Source: Anaerolineaceae bacterium (lineage in GTDB: Bacteria > Chloroflexota > Anaerolineae > Aggregatilineales > Phototrophicaceae). Taken from it: a DNA stretch of 64,000 nucleotides. The translations under genes and the position numbers were made by a program. The notes beneath the pieces were generated by a model. The model was not told the DNA's origin and did not search any database. It was given only the letters and a program-made list of their open reading frames with translations. The stretch spans positions 310,001 to 374,000 of the forward strand of contig JACKCG010000001.1 in the NCBI GenBank assembly GCA_020634135.1, given 5' to 3'. Of the stretch, positions 50,335 to 58,739 are shown piece after piece (position 1 is the stretch's first letter; each line of letters opens with the position of its first letter).

Positions 50335-50730
50335 ATGAGCATGATGTTTCGGGGTGTGCGAGGGGCGACAACAGTAAATAGCAACACTGCTGACGCGATC
50401 CTGGCGGCGACCAAAGAACTGTTGCGAGCGATGATTGATGCCAACGATATTAAGGAGGACTTTGTCGCCAGCGTAGTATTTACGACAACGCCTGACTTGA
50501 CGGCTGTTTACCCGGCAAAGGCGGCGCGGGAACTGGGCTGGGGGCGGACGGCGCTGCTGGGTTGCCAGGAGATGGATGTGCCAGGCGGCCTGGCACACTG
50601 TATTCGCATACTAATTCACTGGAATACGACGAAAACACTGGACGAAATCCAGCATGTCTTCTTACATGACGCGGTGCGGCTGCGCCCCGACTTGTATACA
50701 CAGGGAACACCTAATAACAGCCACCAATAA
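50335..50730 (+). CDS. aroH: Chorismate mutase (AroH class)
   Basis: 131 residues from the ATG at 50335, five bases after GAGGG; the longer frame starts before the SD. The alpha/beta-barrel monofunctional AroH type converts chorismate to prephenate. Typical residues: FRGVRGATTV with the active-site Arg, ELLRAMIDANDIKEDFVASV, TTTPDLTAVYPAKAARELGW and LLGCQEMDVPGGLAHCIRIL carrying the active-site Glu and Arg. First structural gene behind the Tyr/Phe attenuator, as expected for the Phe/Tyr branch. Confidence 0.95.
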   Translation: MSMMFRGVRGATTVNSNTADAILAATKELLRAMIDANDIKEDFVASVVFTTTPDLTAVYPAKAARELGWGRTALLGCQEMDVPGGLAHCIRILIHWNTTKTLDEIQHVFLHDAVRLRPDLYTQGTPNNSHQ

Positions 50731-50743
50731 GGGAGAGCGTAAT

Positions 50744-51760
50744 ATGATTGTCGTGATGAAGGTCAAGGCGACGGCTAAAGAGATTTCCGATGTAATTGCT
50801 CGTATCAAGAGCGATGGTTATGAGGCACATCTTTCCGAAGGCGAGGAACGCACGATTATTGGCGTAGTGGGCGAGAGTCCCACCCCGCTGCGCGAGGAAA
50901 ATTACGCCACAATGGATGGTGTGGATAAAGTCGTGCGGATTTCTGTACCATACAAACTCGCCAGTCGCCAATTTCACCCCTCTGACAGTCTGGTGCCGCT
51001 GAATGGGGCGCAGATGGGCGGCAATAAGGTGCTGGTGATTGCCGGGCCATGCTCCGTGGAGAGTCGTGAGCAAATCATCGAAACCGCCTGCGCTGTAAAG
51101 GAAGCCGGTGCGACTGCGCTGCGGGGAGGCGCTTTCAAGCCACGAACTTCGCCTTACAGCTTTCAGGGTCATGGGGAGAAGGGGCTGCAATGGATGGCGG
51201 AGGCACGTGAGCGTACCGGATTGCCAGTTGTCACCGAGGTGATGGATCCGGCCCTGGTGCCGCTTGTGTGCCAGTATGCTGATGTACTGCAAATTGGAGC
51301 ACGGAACATGCAGAACTTCGCGCTGCTGAATGCGGTTGGGGAAAGCCAGCATACAATACTGCTGAAACGCGGTATGAGCAGTACAGTGGAAGATTTGCTG
51401 ATGTCCGCCGAGTATATCCTGGCGCATGGCAACAAACGGGTGATGCTGTGCGAACGAGGCATTCGTACTTTTGAGAAAGCCACCCGTAACACCTTCGATC
51501 TGAATGCAATCCCGGTTCTGAAGGCGCTGACTCATTTGCCAGTACTGGCCGATCCCAGCCATGCGGTTGGATTGTGGGAGTACGTCGAGTCAGTATCCCG
51601 CAGCGCGGTGGCGGCAGGTGCGGATGGCCTGATTATCGAGGTGCATCCCAAACCCGATGAAGCCTTGTCCGATGGTCGCCAGAGCCTGAAGCCGGATCGC
51701 TTCAAGTCTCTGATGCAGCAGGTGCGGCGCGTGGCAGAAGCTGTAGATCGCACGGCATGA
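50744..51760 (+). CDS. aroF: 3-deoxy-7-phosphoheptulonate (DAHP) synthase with N-terminal regulatory domain
   Basis: 338 residues from the ATG at 50744 after AAGGGAG. Residues 1-70 form a ferredoxin-like regulatory domain (MKVKATAKEISDVIARIKSD), as in Thermotoga DAHP synthase, where it senses Phe/Tyr. The barrel follows: VLVIAGPCSVESREQIIETA, LRGGAFKPRTSPYSFQGHGE, LQIGARNMQNFALLN, ILLKRGMSSTVEDLLMSAEY and VLADPSHAVGLWEYVE. The metal ligands Cys, His and Glu are in place. It commits PEP and erythrose-4-phosphate to the shikimate pathway. Confidence 0.95.
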   Translation: MIVVMKVKATAKEISDVIARIKSDGYEAHLSEGEERTIIGVVGESPTPLREENYATMDGVDKVVRISVPYKLASRQFHPSDSLVPLNGAQMGGNKVLVIAGPCSVESREQIIETACAVKEAGATALRGGAFKPRTSPYSFQGHGEKGLQWMAEARERTGLPVVTEVMDPALVPLVCQYADVLQIGARNMQNFALLNAVGESQHTILLKRGMSSTVEDLLMSAEYILAHGNKRVMLCERGIRTFEKATRNTFDLNAIPVLKALTHLPVLADPSHAVGLWEYVESVSRSAVAAGADGLIIEVHPKPDEALSDGRQSLKPDRFKSLMQQVRRVAEAVDRTA

Positions 51761-51770
51761 GGAGGTATTT

Positions 51771-52256
51771 GTGAAGGTTCGACAAGCGGTAATAGAAGAT
51801 GCTGAAATTGTTGCCGGGCTGATCTGCGATGTGCAGCGGTTGCACGCCGAGGCAGTGCCGCATCTGTTCAAGCCAGCGGATGACCCATCACCGTTTGTGG
51901 TGGACTGCCGTGAGCGGATTCTGACTGACCCGAATGGTCGGCTGTTTATCGTTGAGGAGGCAAGCGAAGCAGTTGGTTATGTGTATGCTCGTGTGCTGCG
52001 CCAGCCCGAAACGGCGTATGTTTATGCCCGAAGCGCCGTTCACATTGATCAGATTGCCGTTAAGCCGGATCGCCAGGGCAGTGGATATGGTCGGGCATTA
52101 ATTGAGGCTGTATTTGATCTGGCGCGGGCCGAGGATATTGAGCGAGTCTCGCTGGATACCTGGAGCTTCAACACGGGGGCACATGGATTTTTCCGCAAGA
52201 TGGGTTTTGATATGTTCATGTACCGGATGGATGTGTATCTGAAAGAGGAAGTATGA
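51771..52256 (+). CDS. GNAT family N-acetyltransferase
   Basis: 161 residues, GTG five bases after GGAGG. Motif A: HIDQIAVKPDRQGSGYGRAL, with the Q/RxxGxG/A loop for acetyl-CoA; the closing part TWSFNTGAHGFFRKMGF is also typical. The substrate is unknown. It overlaps tyrA by four bases (ATGA) and so is part of the aro operon. A second GNAT lies at the matching place in the trp operon. Confidence 0.88.
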   Translation: MKVRQAVIEDAEIVAGLICDVQRLHAEAVPHLFKPADDPSPFVVDCRERILTDPNGRLFIVEEASEAVGYVYARVLRQPETAYVYARSAVHIDQIAVKPDRQGSGYGRALIEAVFDLARAEDIERVSLDTWSFNTGAHGFFRKMGFDMFMYRMDVYLKEEV

Positions 52257-53143
52257 GTCCTGGTGGCTTTAGCTGCCGTCACCTCACGATTGTTGGCCTG
52301 GGATTAATGGGTGGTTCGCTGGCGCTGGCGTTGCGTGGGGTGGCGGGTACGATTACAGGGGTGGACCCGGACGAGGAAACGCGCCGTTACGCGGTGGAAC
52401 ACTTTATTGTGGATACGGCGACCGACGACCTGAAGGAAGGGGTGAAGGATGCCGATGTGGTCATCATGGCTGCCCCGGTAAGGGTGATTCTGGGGATGAT
52501 TGAGCGGCGGATCGGTTCGTATCTGCGCTCGAATACGCTGCTGATTGACATTGGCAGCACCAAAGAGGATATTTGTGAGGCGATGGCGCAGTTGCCAATC
52601 GGGATTCAGGCGATTGGTGGTCATCCGATGACTGGCAAAGAGCGTAGTGGGGTAACAGCCAGTGACCCGGCTCTTTACCGGGGCAGGCCATTCGTGCTCT
52701 GCCCTACCCGACGCACAACACCTGCTGCGCGACTGCGTGCGCTGGAACTCATTGAAACGCTGCAAGCTGTCCCTTTTGAAATGGATGCGATACGCCATGA
52801 TCGCTTGGTGGCGGCTATCAGTCACCTGCCGTATTTGCTGAGTTCGGCTCTGGTGGCAACAGTGGCGAAAGAAGGGGAGAACGACGCCACAGTGTGGGAG
52901 CTGGCGGCAGGCGGCTTTCGTGATATGTCCCGGTTGGCTGGCAGTGATGTAGAGATGATGGGAGATATTCTGAGCACGAACACACAGGCGGTGGCGACGC
53001 TGCTGGCGTTGTTCAGGGTGCAATTAGCGATGCTGGAAGCGAAGTTGATTTCCCGCGATGATAAAGAAGTAACCGAGTTCCTGCGACCGGCGCGGGAAGT
53101 GCGACTAGACTGGTATGCCAAATATGAGAATGGGACGAAATAA
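52253..53143 (+). CDS. tyrA: Prephenate dehydrogenase
   Basis: 296 residues. It oxidises prephenate to hydroxyphenylpyruvate, the tyrosine precursor. NAD-binding GLGLMGGSLALALRG at the N-terminus, VIMAAPVRVI, LLIDIGSTKEDICEAMAQLP, the catalytic-His region AIGGHPMTGKERSGVTASDP and the dimer region AAISHLPYLLSSALVATV. There is no C-terminal ACT domain and no fused chorismate mutase, so feedback control by Tyr at the protein level may be weak; the leader could compensate. TAATG overlap with aroA. Confidence 0.95.
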   Translation: MSPGGFSCRHLTIVGLGLMGGSLALALRGVAGTITGVDPDEETRRYAVEHFIVDTATDDLKEGVKDADVVIMAAPVRVILGMIERRIGSYLRSNTLLIDIGSTKEDICEAMAQLPIGIQAIGGHPMTGKERSGVTASDPALYRGRPFVLCPTRRTTPAARLRALELIETLQAVPFEMDAIRHDRLVAAISHLPYLLSSALVATVAKEGENDATVWELAAGGFRDMSRLAGSDVEMMGDILSTNTQAVATLLALFRVQLAMLEAKLISRDDKEVTEFLRPAREVRLDWYAKYENGTK

Positions 53144-54453
53144 TGGTGGAGACGCCTAAAGATAAGTTTGTGATAAACCCCAGTGCGGCACTGTGTGGGA
53201 CGACGAAGGTACCTGGTGATAAGTCACTCTCGCACCGGGCGGTGTTGTTTGGGGCGCTGGCGCAGGGCGAAAGTCGGGTGCGCGGTTGGCTGGCGGCGGG
53301 CGATACTGAAGCCTCACTGAGGGCGATACAGGCGTTGGGCGTGCAGGTTGAGCGACACGGCACACACGATCTGACGATACACGGTGGCACACTCTCCCCG
53401 GCGGCGGGAGCGCTTGATCTGGTGAACGCCGGGACGGGTATACGGTTGCTGGCCGGGATTATGGCTGGACAGCCCTTTAGCAGCGTGCTGGATGGCAGTG
53501 AACAACTGCGTCGCCGCCCGATGAAACGTATTCTTGCCCCGCTGGGGATGATGGGCGCGGATATACACTCGGTAGATAATCACGCCCCGCTGTTAATTCG
53601 CCCGGCGCAATTGCGCGGAATCCAGTATGATATGCCGGTAGCCAGTGCCCAGGTCAAAAGTGCCGTCCTGTTGGCGGGGTTGTTCGCCAAAGGTGCGACG
53701 ACGGTCACCCAGCCCGGCCCCGCGCGCGACCACACCGAAAGGATGTTGGCGGCGATGGGTGCGGATTTATCGCTGAATGGGAATGTAGCGGTGCTGAATC
53801 CGGGGAATGCGTTACAGCCGGTGGATATGACTGTGCCGGGCGATATGTCCTCGGCGGCGTTCCTGATCGTGGCGGCGCTGCTGGTGCCAGGGAGTGACAT
53901 CACCCTGACCGGCGTCAACCTCAACGACACTCGTACCGGGCTGTTGGATGTGCTGCTGGGGATGGGCGCGGACATCACTGTAACCGAAACCGGACTGGAA
54001 GCGGGCGAGCCGGTGGGTACAATACGGGTGCGGCACAGCGTATTGAAAGGAACGGAAGTGGGTGGTGATCTGGTGGTGCGGATGATTGATGAGTTTCCGA
54101 TTCTGATGGTTGCGGTGCTGACTGCCGATGGCACCACCACTGTCCGTGAGGCCGAAGAACTGCGCGTCAAGGAGACGGATCGTTTAGCGGTGATGACCGC
54201 CGAACTGCGGAAACTGGGTGCGGAAATCACTGAAACGAAAGACGGTTTTAGGATCACCGGGCCACAGGATTTGATGGGCGCGACGGTAGACGGCCATGAC
54301 GACCACCGGATTGCCATGAGCATGGTTGTCGCCGGGTTGGTGGCGGAAGGTCGGACAACCGTCCTGGACGCTCGCTGTGCAGGCGACTCGTTCCCCGGCT
54401 TCGCGGAAACATTGGTCAGCCTGGGTGCGGACGTGCGGGTGAGTGAGATGTAA
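53143..54453 (+). CDS. aroA: EPSP synthase (3-phosphoshikimate 1-carboxyvinyltransferase)
   Basis: 436 residues. Signature VPGDKSLSHRAVLFGALAQG with the active-site Lys. Further blocks: LVNAGTGIRLLAGIMA (LxNAGTxxR), DGSEQLRRRPMKRILAPL, ASAQVKSAVLLAGLFAKG, GDMSSAAFLIVAALLVPG, VRMIDEFPILMVAVLTADG and ELRVKETDRLAVM. LVNAGTGIR has Gly where class I enzymes have Ala, so the glyphosate-binding loop differs slightly from the NAGTA pattern. The start overlaps the tyrA stop by one base. Confidence 0.96.
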   Translation: MVETPKDKFVINPSAALCGTTKVPGDKSLSHRAVLFGALAQGESRVRGWLAAGDTEASLRAIQALGVQVERHGTHDLTIHGGTLSPAAGALDLVNAGTGIRLLAGIMAGQPFSSVLDGSEQLRRRPMKRILAPLGMMGADIHSVDNHAPLLIRPAQLRGIQYDMPVASAQVKSAVLLAGLFAKGATTVTQPGPARDHTERMLAAMGADLSLNGNVAVLNPGNALQPVDMTVPGDMSSAAFLIVAALLVPGSDITLTGVNLNDTRTGLLDVLLGMGADITVTETGLEAGEPVGTIRVRHSVLKGTEVGGDLVVRMIDEFPILMVAVLTADGTTTVREAEELRVKETDRLAVMTAELRKLGAEITETKDGFRITGPQDLMGATVDGHDDHRIAMSMVVAGLVAEGRTTVLDARCAGDSFPGFAETLVSLGADVRVSEM

Positions 54454-54459
54454 AACGCT

Positions 54460-54759
54460 ATGTGGCCGTTATTTGGCGGGATGGTGCGTAACCTGGCAAT
54501 TTTCAGCGCGGTTTCACTGCTCTGGTTTGTTCTTGGCGCAATCGTATCTCTCATCATCATATTGTTATATGTGAATAGCAGTGCGTATTGTCGGGATTGC
54601 GATACTGGCCTGGGGTTATGCGGAATCGGCTACTGCCTGGGCACGATAATAATGGTAGTTGTGTTGATGCGGTTTCCTACACAGATAAGCATAAAGAGAA
54701 AGAATGCTGACAACATGAATAGCGCTTTATCACGGGGCGAATCCGCCAATGACGAATAA
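54460..54759 (+). CDS. Small Cys-containing two-TM membrane protein
   Basis: 99 residues between aroA and aroE, overlapping aroE by 11 bases. Two hydrophobic segments (FSAVSLLWFVLGAIVSLIII and GIGYCLGTIIMVVVLMRF) flank a short loop with Cys residues in YCRDCDTGLGLC, a pattern that could bind metal or form disulfides. Its base composition is somewhat poorer in GC than the flanking genes, which suggests a newer insertion into the operon. I do not recognise the family. Confidence 0.55.
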   Translation: MWPLFGGMVRNLAIFSAVSLLWFVLGAIVSLIIILLYVNSSAYCRDCDTGLGLCGIGYCLGTIIMVVVLMRFPTQISIKRKNADNMNSALSRGESANDE

Positions 54760-55582
54760 AGTCGGCATTATTGGCTGGCCTGTGGCGCACAGTATCAGCC
54801 CTGCCATGCACAACGCAGCTTTCGCAGCGCTCGGCATGAACGACTGGCACTATGACGCCGTGCCGATCCCGCCGGACATCGTGCGCCAGGGTCTCAAGAC
54901 GCTCAAAGGGGAGGGCGGTTATGTGGGGGTGAATGTGACCATCCCGCACAAGCAGGCCGTAATGCCCTACGTGCATCCTGATGAGCGAGCGCGGGCGGTT
55001 GGGGCGGTGAATACCATTGATTTTCGTGATGACAGCGGCACCAATACCGATGTTCCGGGCTTTGTTGGCGACCTGGAAGCGCATGGGGTGGCGCTGGCCG
55101 GCACACGGGTAATCGTCCTGGGGGCAGGTGGCGCGGCTAGGGCAGCGGTCTATGGGTTGGCACAGGCCGGGGCGCAGGTCGTGGTTGTCAACCGGACGCG
55201 CAATCGGGCACAGGAGATGCTGGCGAATCTGGCTTTGTCCGCTGGTATTAACAGCGCCGAAGTCATGACGCTGGATGAGGCGGCGGAATGGGGCGCAGGG
55301 CTGATTGTCAACTGTACATCCGTAGGTATGTGGCCGCATGTCGAGGAATCTCCCTGGCTTACTGGTATCTCGTTTCCCAAAGGCGCGACGGTTTATGATA
55401 TGGTGTATCGCCCGGAAAAGACCGCCCTGCTGCAAGAAGCAGAGGCAAACGGTGGACGGGCGATAGGCGGATTGGGTATGCTTGTCCGGCAGGGGGCGAA
55501 ATCCTTCGAGTTATGGACTGGTCGCGCTGCACCCGTAGACGTGATGTTCGCGGCGGCCAGGGATGCACTTCAAGAGAGGTGA
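54749..55582 (+). CDS. aroE: Shikimate dehydrogenase
   Basis: 277 residues. It reduces 3-dehydroshikimate with NADPH. GWPVAHSISPAMHNAAFAAL binds shikimate, and GVNVTIPHKQAVMPYV contains the catalytic Lys. RAVGAVNTIDFRD and GTNTDVPGFVGDLE follow, with the NADP loop VIVLGAGGAARAAVYGLA and VVNRTRNRAQ (Asn-Arg-Thr, NADP preference), ending GLGMLVRQGAKSFELWTGR. The start overlaps the previous ORF by 11 bases. Confidence 0.96.
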   Translation: MTNKVGIIGWPVAHSISPAMHNAAFAALGMNDWHYDAVPIPPDIVRQGLKTLKGEGGYVGVNVTIPHKQAVMPYVHPDERARAVGAVNTIDFRDDSGTNTDVPGFVGDLEAHGVALAGTRVIVLGAGGAARAAVYGLAQAGAQVVVVNRTRNRAQEMLANLALSAGINSAEVMTLDEAAEWGAGLIVNCTSVGMWPHVEESPWLTGISFPKGATVYDMVYRPEKTALLQEAEANGGRAIGGLGMLVRQGAKSFELWTGRAAPVDVMFAAARDALQER

Positions 55583-55583
55583 G

Positions 55584-56762
55584 ATGATACGATTTTTAAC
55601 CGCTGGGGAGTCGCATGGCCCACTTCTAACTGCCATCCTGGAAGGATTCCCGGCGGGCGTGCCGCTGACTCCTGATGACATCAACAATGAATTATTCCGG
55701 CGCCAGCAGGGTTACGGCTCTGGTGGGCGGATGAGTATTGAACGCGATACGGTACGCATTACTGCCGGAGTGATGAACGGCAAAACGACTGGCGCGCCGA
55801 TTGCCTTATTGGTCGAAAACCGGGATTTCAAAAACTGGAAAGAGCGTGACATTACGCCGATGACGACGCCGCGCCCTGGTCATGCCGATCTGACGGGTGC
55901 AGTCAAATACGGTTACCGGGAGTTGCGACTGGCGCTTGAGCGTGCCAGCGCCCGCGAGACGACGATGCGTGTCGCAGTGGGCGCAATCTGCAAACGACTG
56001 CTGGTGGAATTTGGTGTTACCGTTGGCGGCTATGTCGTGCAGATTGGCGACGTGGCGGCGGAAATCCCGGTGGAAATGTCCTATGAGGAGCGTTTCCGCG
56101 CTGCCGAAGAAAATGATGTGCGCTGTCCGGACAGCGAGTCAGCGGTTGCGATGCGCGAGGCTATCCGGCAGGTCAAGATTGATAAAGACACGCTGGGTGG
56201 GATTATGGAAATCGTCGCGCTGGATGTGCCGCCGGGATTAGGCTCACATGTACATTGGGACAGGCGGCTCGATGCGCGGATTGTGGCGGCGATGGTGAGC
56301 ATCCACGCCATGAAGGGCGCGGAAATCGGCCCGGCTTTCGAGAACGCGACCAAGCCCGGTACCCAGGTGCAGGATGAAATCATCCTTGAAGGCGATGGCG
56401 AACATCTGGGACGGCACACCAACCGGGCTGGCGGCATTGAGGGTGGCATCTCCACCGGTGGCCCTGTTGTCGCGCGAGTTGCGATGAAACCGATTGCCAC
56501 TGTTCTCCAGGGAATTGACTCGGTAAATCTGGCGACAGGGCAGGTGGAGGCAACAACCTACGAACGCAGCGATTTCTGTGCGTTGCCCCGCGCTATCCCG
56601 GTAGGGGAGGCGATGCTGGCTATTGTGCTGGCCGACGCGCTGCTCGAAAAACTTGGCGGGGATAGTCTGGACGAAATGCGGCCACGTTTTGAAAGTTTGC
56701 GCCAGATGCGGTTGAGCGATCTGCCCATGGACAATCTGGAATGGCGTTTTGGCTATGAGTAA
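55584..56762 (+). CDS. aroC: Chorismate synthase
   Basis: 392 residues from the ATG at 55584, after AGAGAGGTGAG; an ATG at 55563 lies inside aroE. FMN-dependent elimination from EPSP to chorismate. Signatures: FLTAGESHGPLLTAILEGFP (family signature 1), ATRPGH-like TTPRPGHADLTGAVKYG, ERASARETTMRVAVGAICK (signature 2) and the C-terminal ALPRAIPVGEAMLAIVLADA. Two bases separate it from aroE. Complete. Confidence 0.96.
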   Translation: MIRFLTAGESHGPLLTAILEGFPAGVPLTPDDINNELFRRQQGYGSGGRMSIERDTVRITAGVMNGKTTGAPIALLVENRDFKNWKERDITPMTTPRPGHADLTGAVKYGYRELRLALERASARETTMRVAVGAICKRLLVEFGVTVGGYVVQIGDVAAEIPVEMSYEERFRAAEENDVRCPDSESAVAMREAIRQVKIDKDTLGGIMEIVALDVPPGLGSHVHWDRRLDARIVAAMVSIHAMKGAEIGPAFENATKPGTQVQDEIILEGDGEHLGRHTNRAGGIEGGISTGGPVVARVAMKPIATVLQGIDSVNLATGQVEATTYERSDFCALPRAIPVGEAMLAIVLADALLEKLGGDSLDEMRPRFESLRQMRLSDLPMDNLEWRFGYE

Positions 56763-57261
56763 TGATCGCAACATTGTGATTACAGGATTCATGGGTACAG
56801 GTAAAACCACCGTCGGGCAGTTGGTAGCGGCGCAGCTCAATCGTGAGTTCATAGATACCGATGCTGAAATCGTGCGCCGTACCGGGCGCTCAATTCCCAG
56901 CATCTTCGCGCAGGATGGTGAGGCGACCTTCCGGGCGCTGGAAGGTCGTCTGTGCCGGTTCCTGGGCGCACACCGAGGGTTTGTTATCGCTACTGGTGGT
57001 GGGATGCTGGTGGATGAGGGCAACCGCCGTGTGATGCTGGCTTCCGGGTTAGTTGTGTGTCTGGGCGCTTCAGCAGAGGCGATTGAGAGGCGAATCGGAA
57101 ACACCGCTGATGACCGCCCGCTGCTGAGGAAGGATTGGCAGGCACTTTTGGAACGTCGTCTGGTTGCTTATGCGGCCATCCCCCATCAGATCGATACTAC
57201 CGACAAGACGCCGGTAACCGTAGCCGAGGAGATTGTCGCCCTATGGCAACAGTTCATGTAA
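56755..57261 (+). CDS. aroK: Shikimate kinase
   Basis: 168 residues from the ATG at 56755, which lies 8 bases inside the end of aroC. P-loop GFMGTGKTTVGQLVAAQLN, then FIDTDAEIVRRTGRSIPSIF (shikimate-binding Asp) and VIATGGGMLVDEGNR (Walker-like GGG), plus the lid segment RPLLRKDWQALLERRLVAYA. It phosphorylates shikimate on the 3-OH. Overlaps aroB by 19 bases. Confidence 0.95.
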   Translation: MSNDRNIVITGFMGTGKTTVGQLVAAQLNREFIDTDAEIVRRTGRSIPSIFAQDGEATFRALEGRLCRFLGAHRGFVIATGGGMLVDEGNRRVMLASGLVVCLGASAEAIERRIGNTADDRPLLRKDWQALLERRLVAYAAIPHQIDTTDKTPVTVAEEIVALWQQFM

Positions 57262-58280
57262 CTGCCCCCGATGGCGGCTATGATATTGTGATCGAACCGG
57301 GTTTATTGAGCCGGGTCGAATCCTGGGAACTACATGGTAGCGTGGTGGTCGTCACCAATACCACCCTCGCCCCGCTGTATGGCGAAAAGTTGGCGGCACG
57401 TTTGGGCGCGGCGCTGGTCATAGTGCCGGACGGCGAACAGTATAAGACACTGGAAATTGTCGCGCAGCTTTACAGAGAATTCGTCTCTGTCGGGCTGGAT
57501 CGCAGCGGCACAGTCATTGCACTGGGTGGCGGAGTCGTGGGCGATACAGCCGGGTTCGCGGCGGCCACGTATATGCGTGGCGTGCGGCTGGTACAGGTGC
57601 CGACAAGTCTACTGGCAATGGTCGACTCCAGTGTGGGTGGCAAGGTCGGTGTGGATTTACCTCAGGGCAAGAATCTGGTTGGAGCGTTCAAGCAACCGGA
57701 CATCGTGTTGGTTGACCCCTCCGCCCTGACAACACTGCCACAACGCGAGTGGCGCTGTGGGCTGGCCGAAGTTATCAAGCATGGTCTCCTGGCCGACGCT
57801 GCTCTGCTGGAAATGGCTTCGTGTAGTCAGAACGACACACGAGCAGCAGCCGAACTTGTACGCCGGGCGGTACAGGTCAAAGTAGATGTGGTGCAGCAAG
57901 ACCCGTTCGAACAGAACATTCGTGCCCACCTGAACCTGGGGCATACCTTTGCCCACGCTATTGAGCAAGTTTCCGGCTATCGTTGGCCGCATGGCGAGGC
58001 GGTGGGTGTCGGGCTGTTAGCGGCTGCGCGCCTTTCGTATCGGCTGAATCTGTGTGGCGCAAGTGTGCCGGAACAGGTGGAGCGCATTCTAAAAAACATT
58101 CATCTGCCGCACCGATTGGACAATCTTGACCCGCAAGCGCTGTATGCTGCAATGGCAACAGACAAGAAATGGCAAAGTGGGCGTTCGCGCTTCGTGCTGC
58201 TAAGCGAGGTAGGCAAAGCGGAAATCGTTGAGCATATCGCGCCTGAGTATATCATCTCCACCCTGGAGGAACTCTTATGA
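57243..58280 (+). CDS. aroB: 3-dehydroquinate synthase
   Basis: 345 residues from the ATG at 57243, inside the end of aroK (CTATGGCAACAG read in another frame). NAD- and Zn-dependent conversion of DAHP to 3-dehydroquinate. Signature GTVIALGGGVVGDTAGFAAA, VQVPTSLLAMVDSSVGGKVG, GLAEVIKHGLLADAALL (Zn-binding Glu) and LNLGHTFAHAIEQVSGY plus WPHGEAVGVGLLAAARLSY (Zn-binding His). No missing residues seen. Overlaps aroQ by four bases. Confidence 0.96.
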   Translation: MATVHVTAPDGGYDIVIEPGLLSRVESWELHGSVVVVTNTTLAPLYGEKLAARLGAALVIVPDGEQYKTLEIVAQLYREFVSVGLDRSGTVIALGGGVVGDTAGFAAATYMRGVRLVQVPTSLLAMVDSSVGGKVGVDLPQGKNLVGAFKQPDIVLVDPSALTTLPQREWRCGLAEVIKHGLLADAALLEMASCSQNDTRAAAELVRRAVQVKVDVVQQDPFEQNIRAHLNLGHTFAHAIEQVSGYRWPHGEAVGVGLLAAARLSYRLNLCGASVPEQVERILKNIHLPHRLDNLDPQALYAAMATDKKWQSGRSRFVLLSEVGKAEIVEHIAPEYIISTLEELL

Positions 58281-58720
58281 GTAAGGCAGTATTGTTACTG
58301 CACGGCCCAAATCTTAATCTACTGGGGATGCGCGAGCCGGAAATCTATGGTTCAAATACGTTGGATCAGATAAACGAGCTAGCAACAGCCCATGCTACAG
58401 CACACGGAGTTGTACTCCGCGCGAAGCAGTCCAACCACGAGGGCGAACTGATAGATACCCTTCATGATGCCCGCACCTGGGCCGGGGGAGTTGTGTTGAA
58501 TCCTGGCGCATACACGCATACATCAATTGCACTGCGCGACGCCATTTCCGCCATTGTTATTCCTGTGATTGAAGTACACCTCTCCAATATTCATGCGCGG
58601 GAAGCATTCCGCCATGAATCGCTAATAGCACCGGTATGTGTGGGGCAGGTTATGGGATTTGGTTGGCGCAGCTATATGTTAGGGTTAGATGCACTGCTAG
58701 GGCATCTCGGTTGGCTGTAA
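58277..58720 (+). CDS. aroQ: 3-dehydroquinate dehydratase, type II
   Basis: 147 residues, the usual size. Signature LLLHGPNLNLLGMREPEIYG with the catalytic Tyr, then QSNHEGELIDTLHDAR, VLNPGAYTHTSIALRDAI and EVHLSNIHAREAFRHESL with the active-site His. Dodecameric anti-elimination enzyme. It completes the pathway set aroF-B-Q-E-K-A-C in one operon. Confidence 0.96.
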   Translation: MSKAVLLLHGPNLNLLGMREPEIYGSNTLDQINELATAHATAHGVVLRAKQSNHEGELIDTLHDARTWAGGVVLNPGAYTHTSIALRDAISAIVIPVIEVHLSNIHAREAFRHESLIAPVCVGQVMGFGWRSYMLGLDALLGHLGWL

Positions 58721-58739
58721 GTGAGAGTAAGGACAAGCG

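Noticed and set aside
53580..54560. Minus-strand open frame of 326 codons opposite aroA
   Set aside because: Low-complexity Ser/Thr/Arg/Pro composition typical of an antisense shadow; aroA is clearly real.
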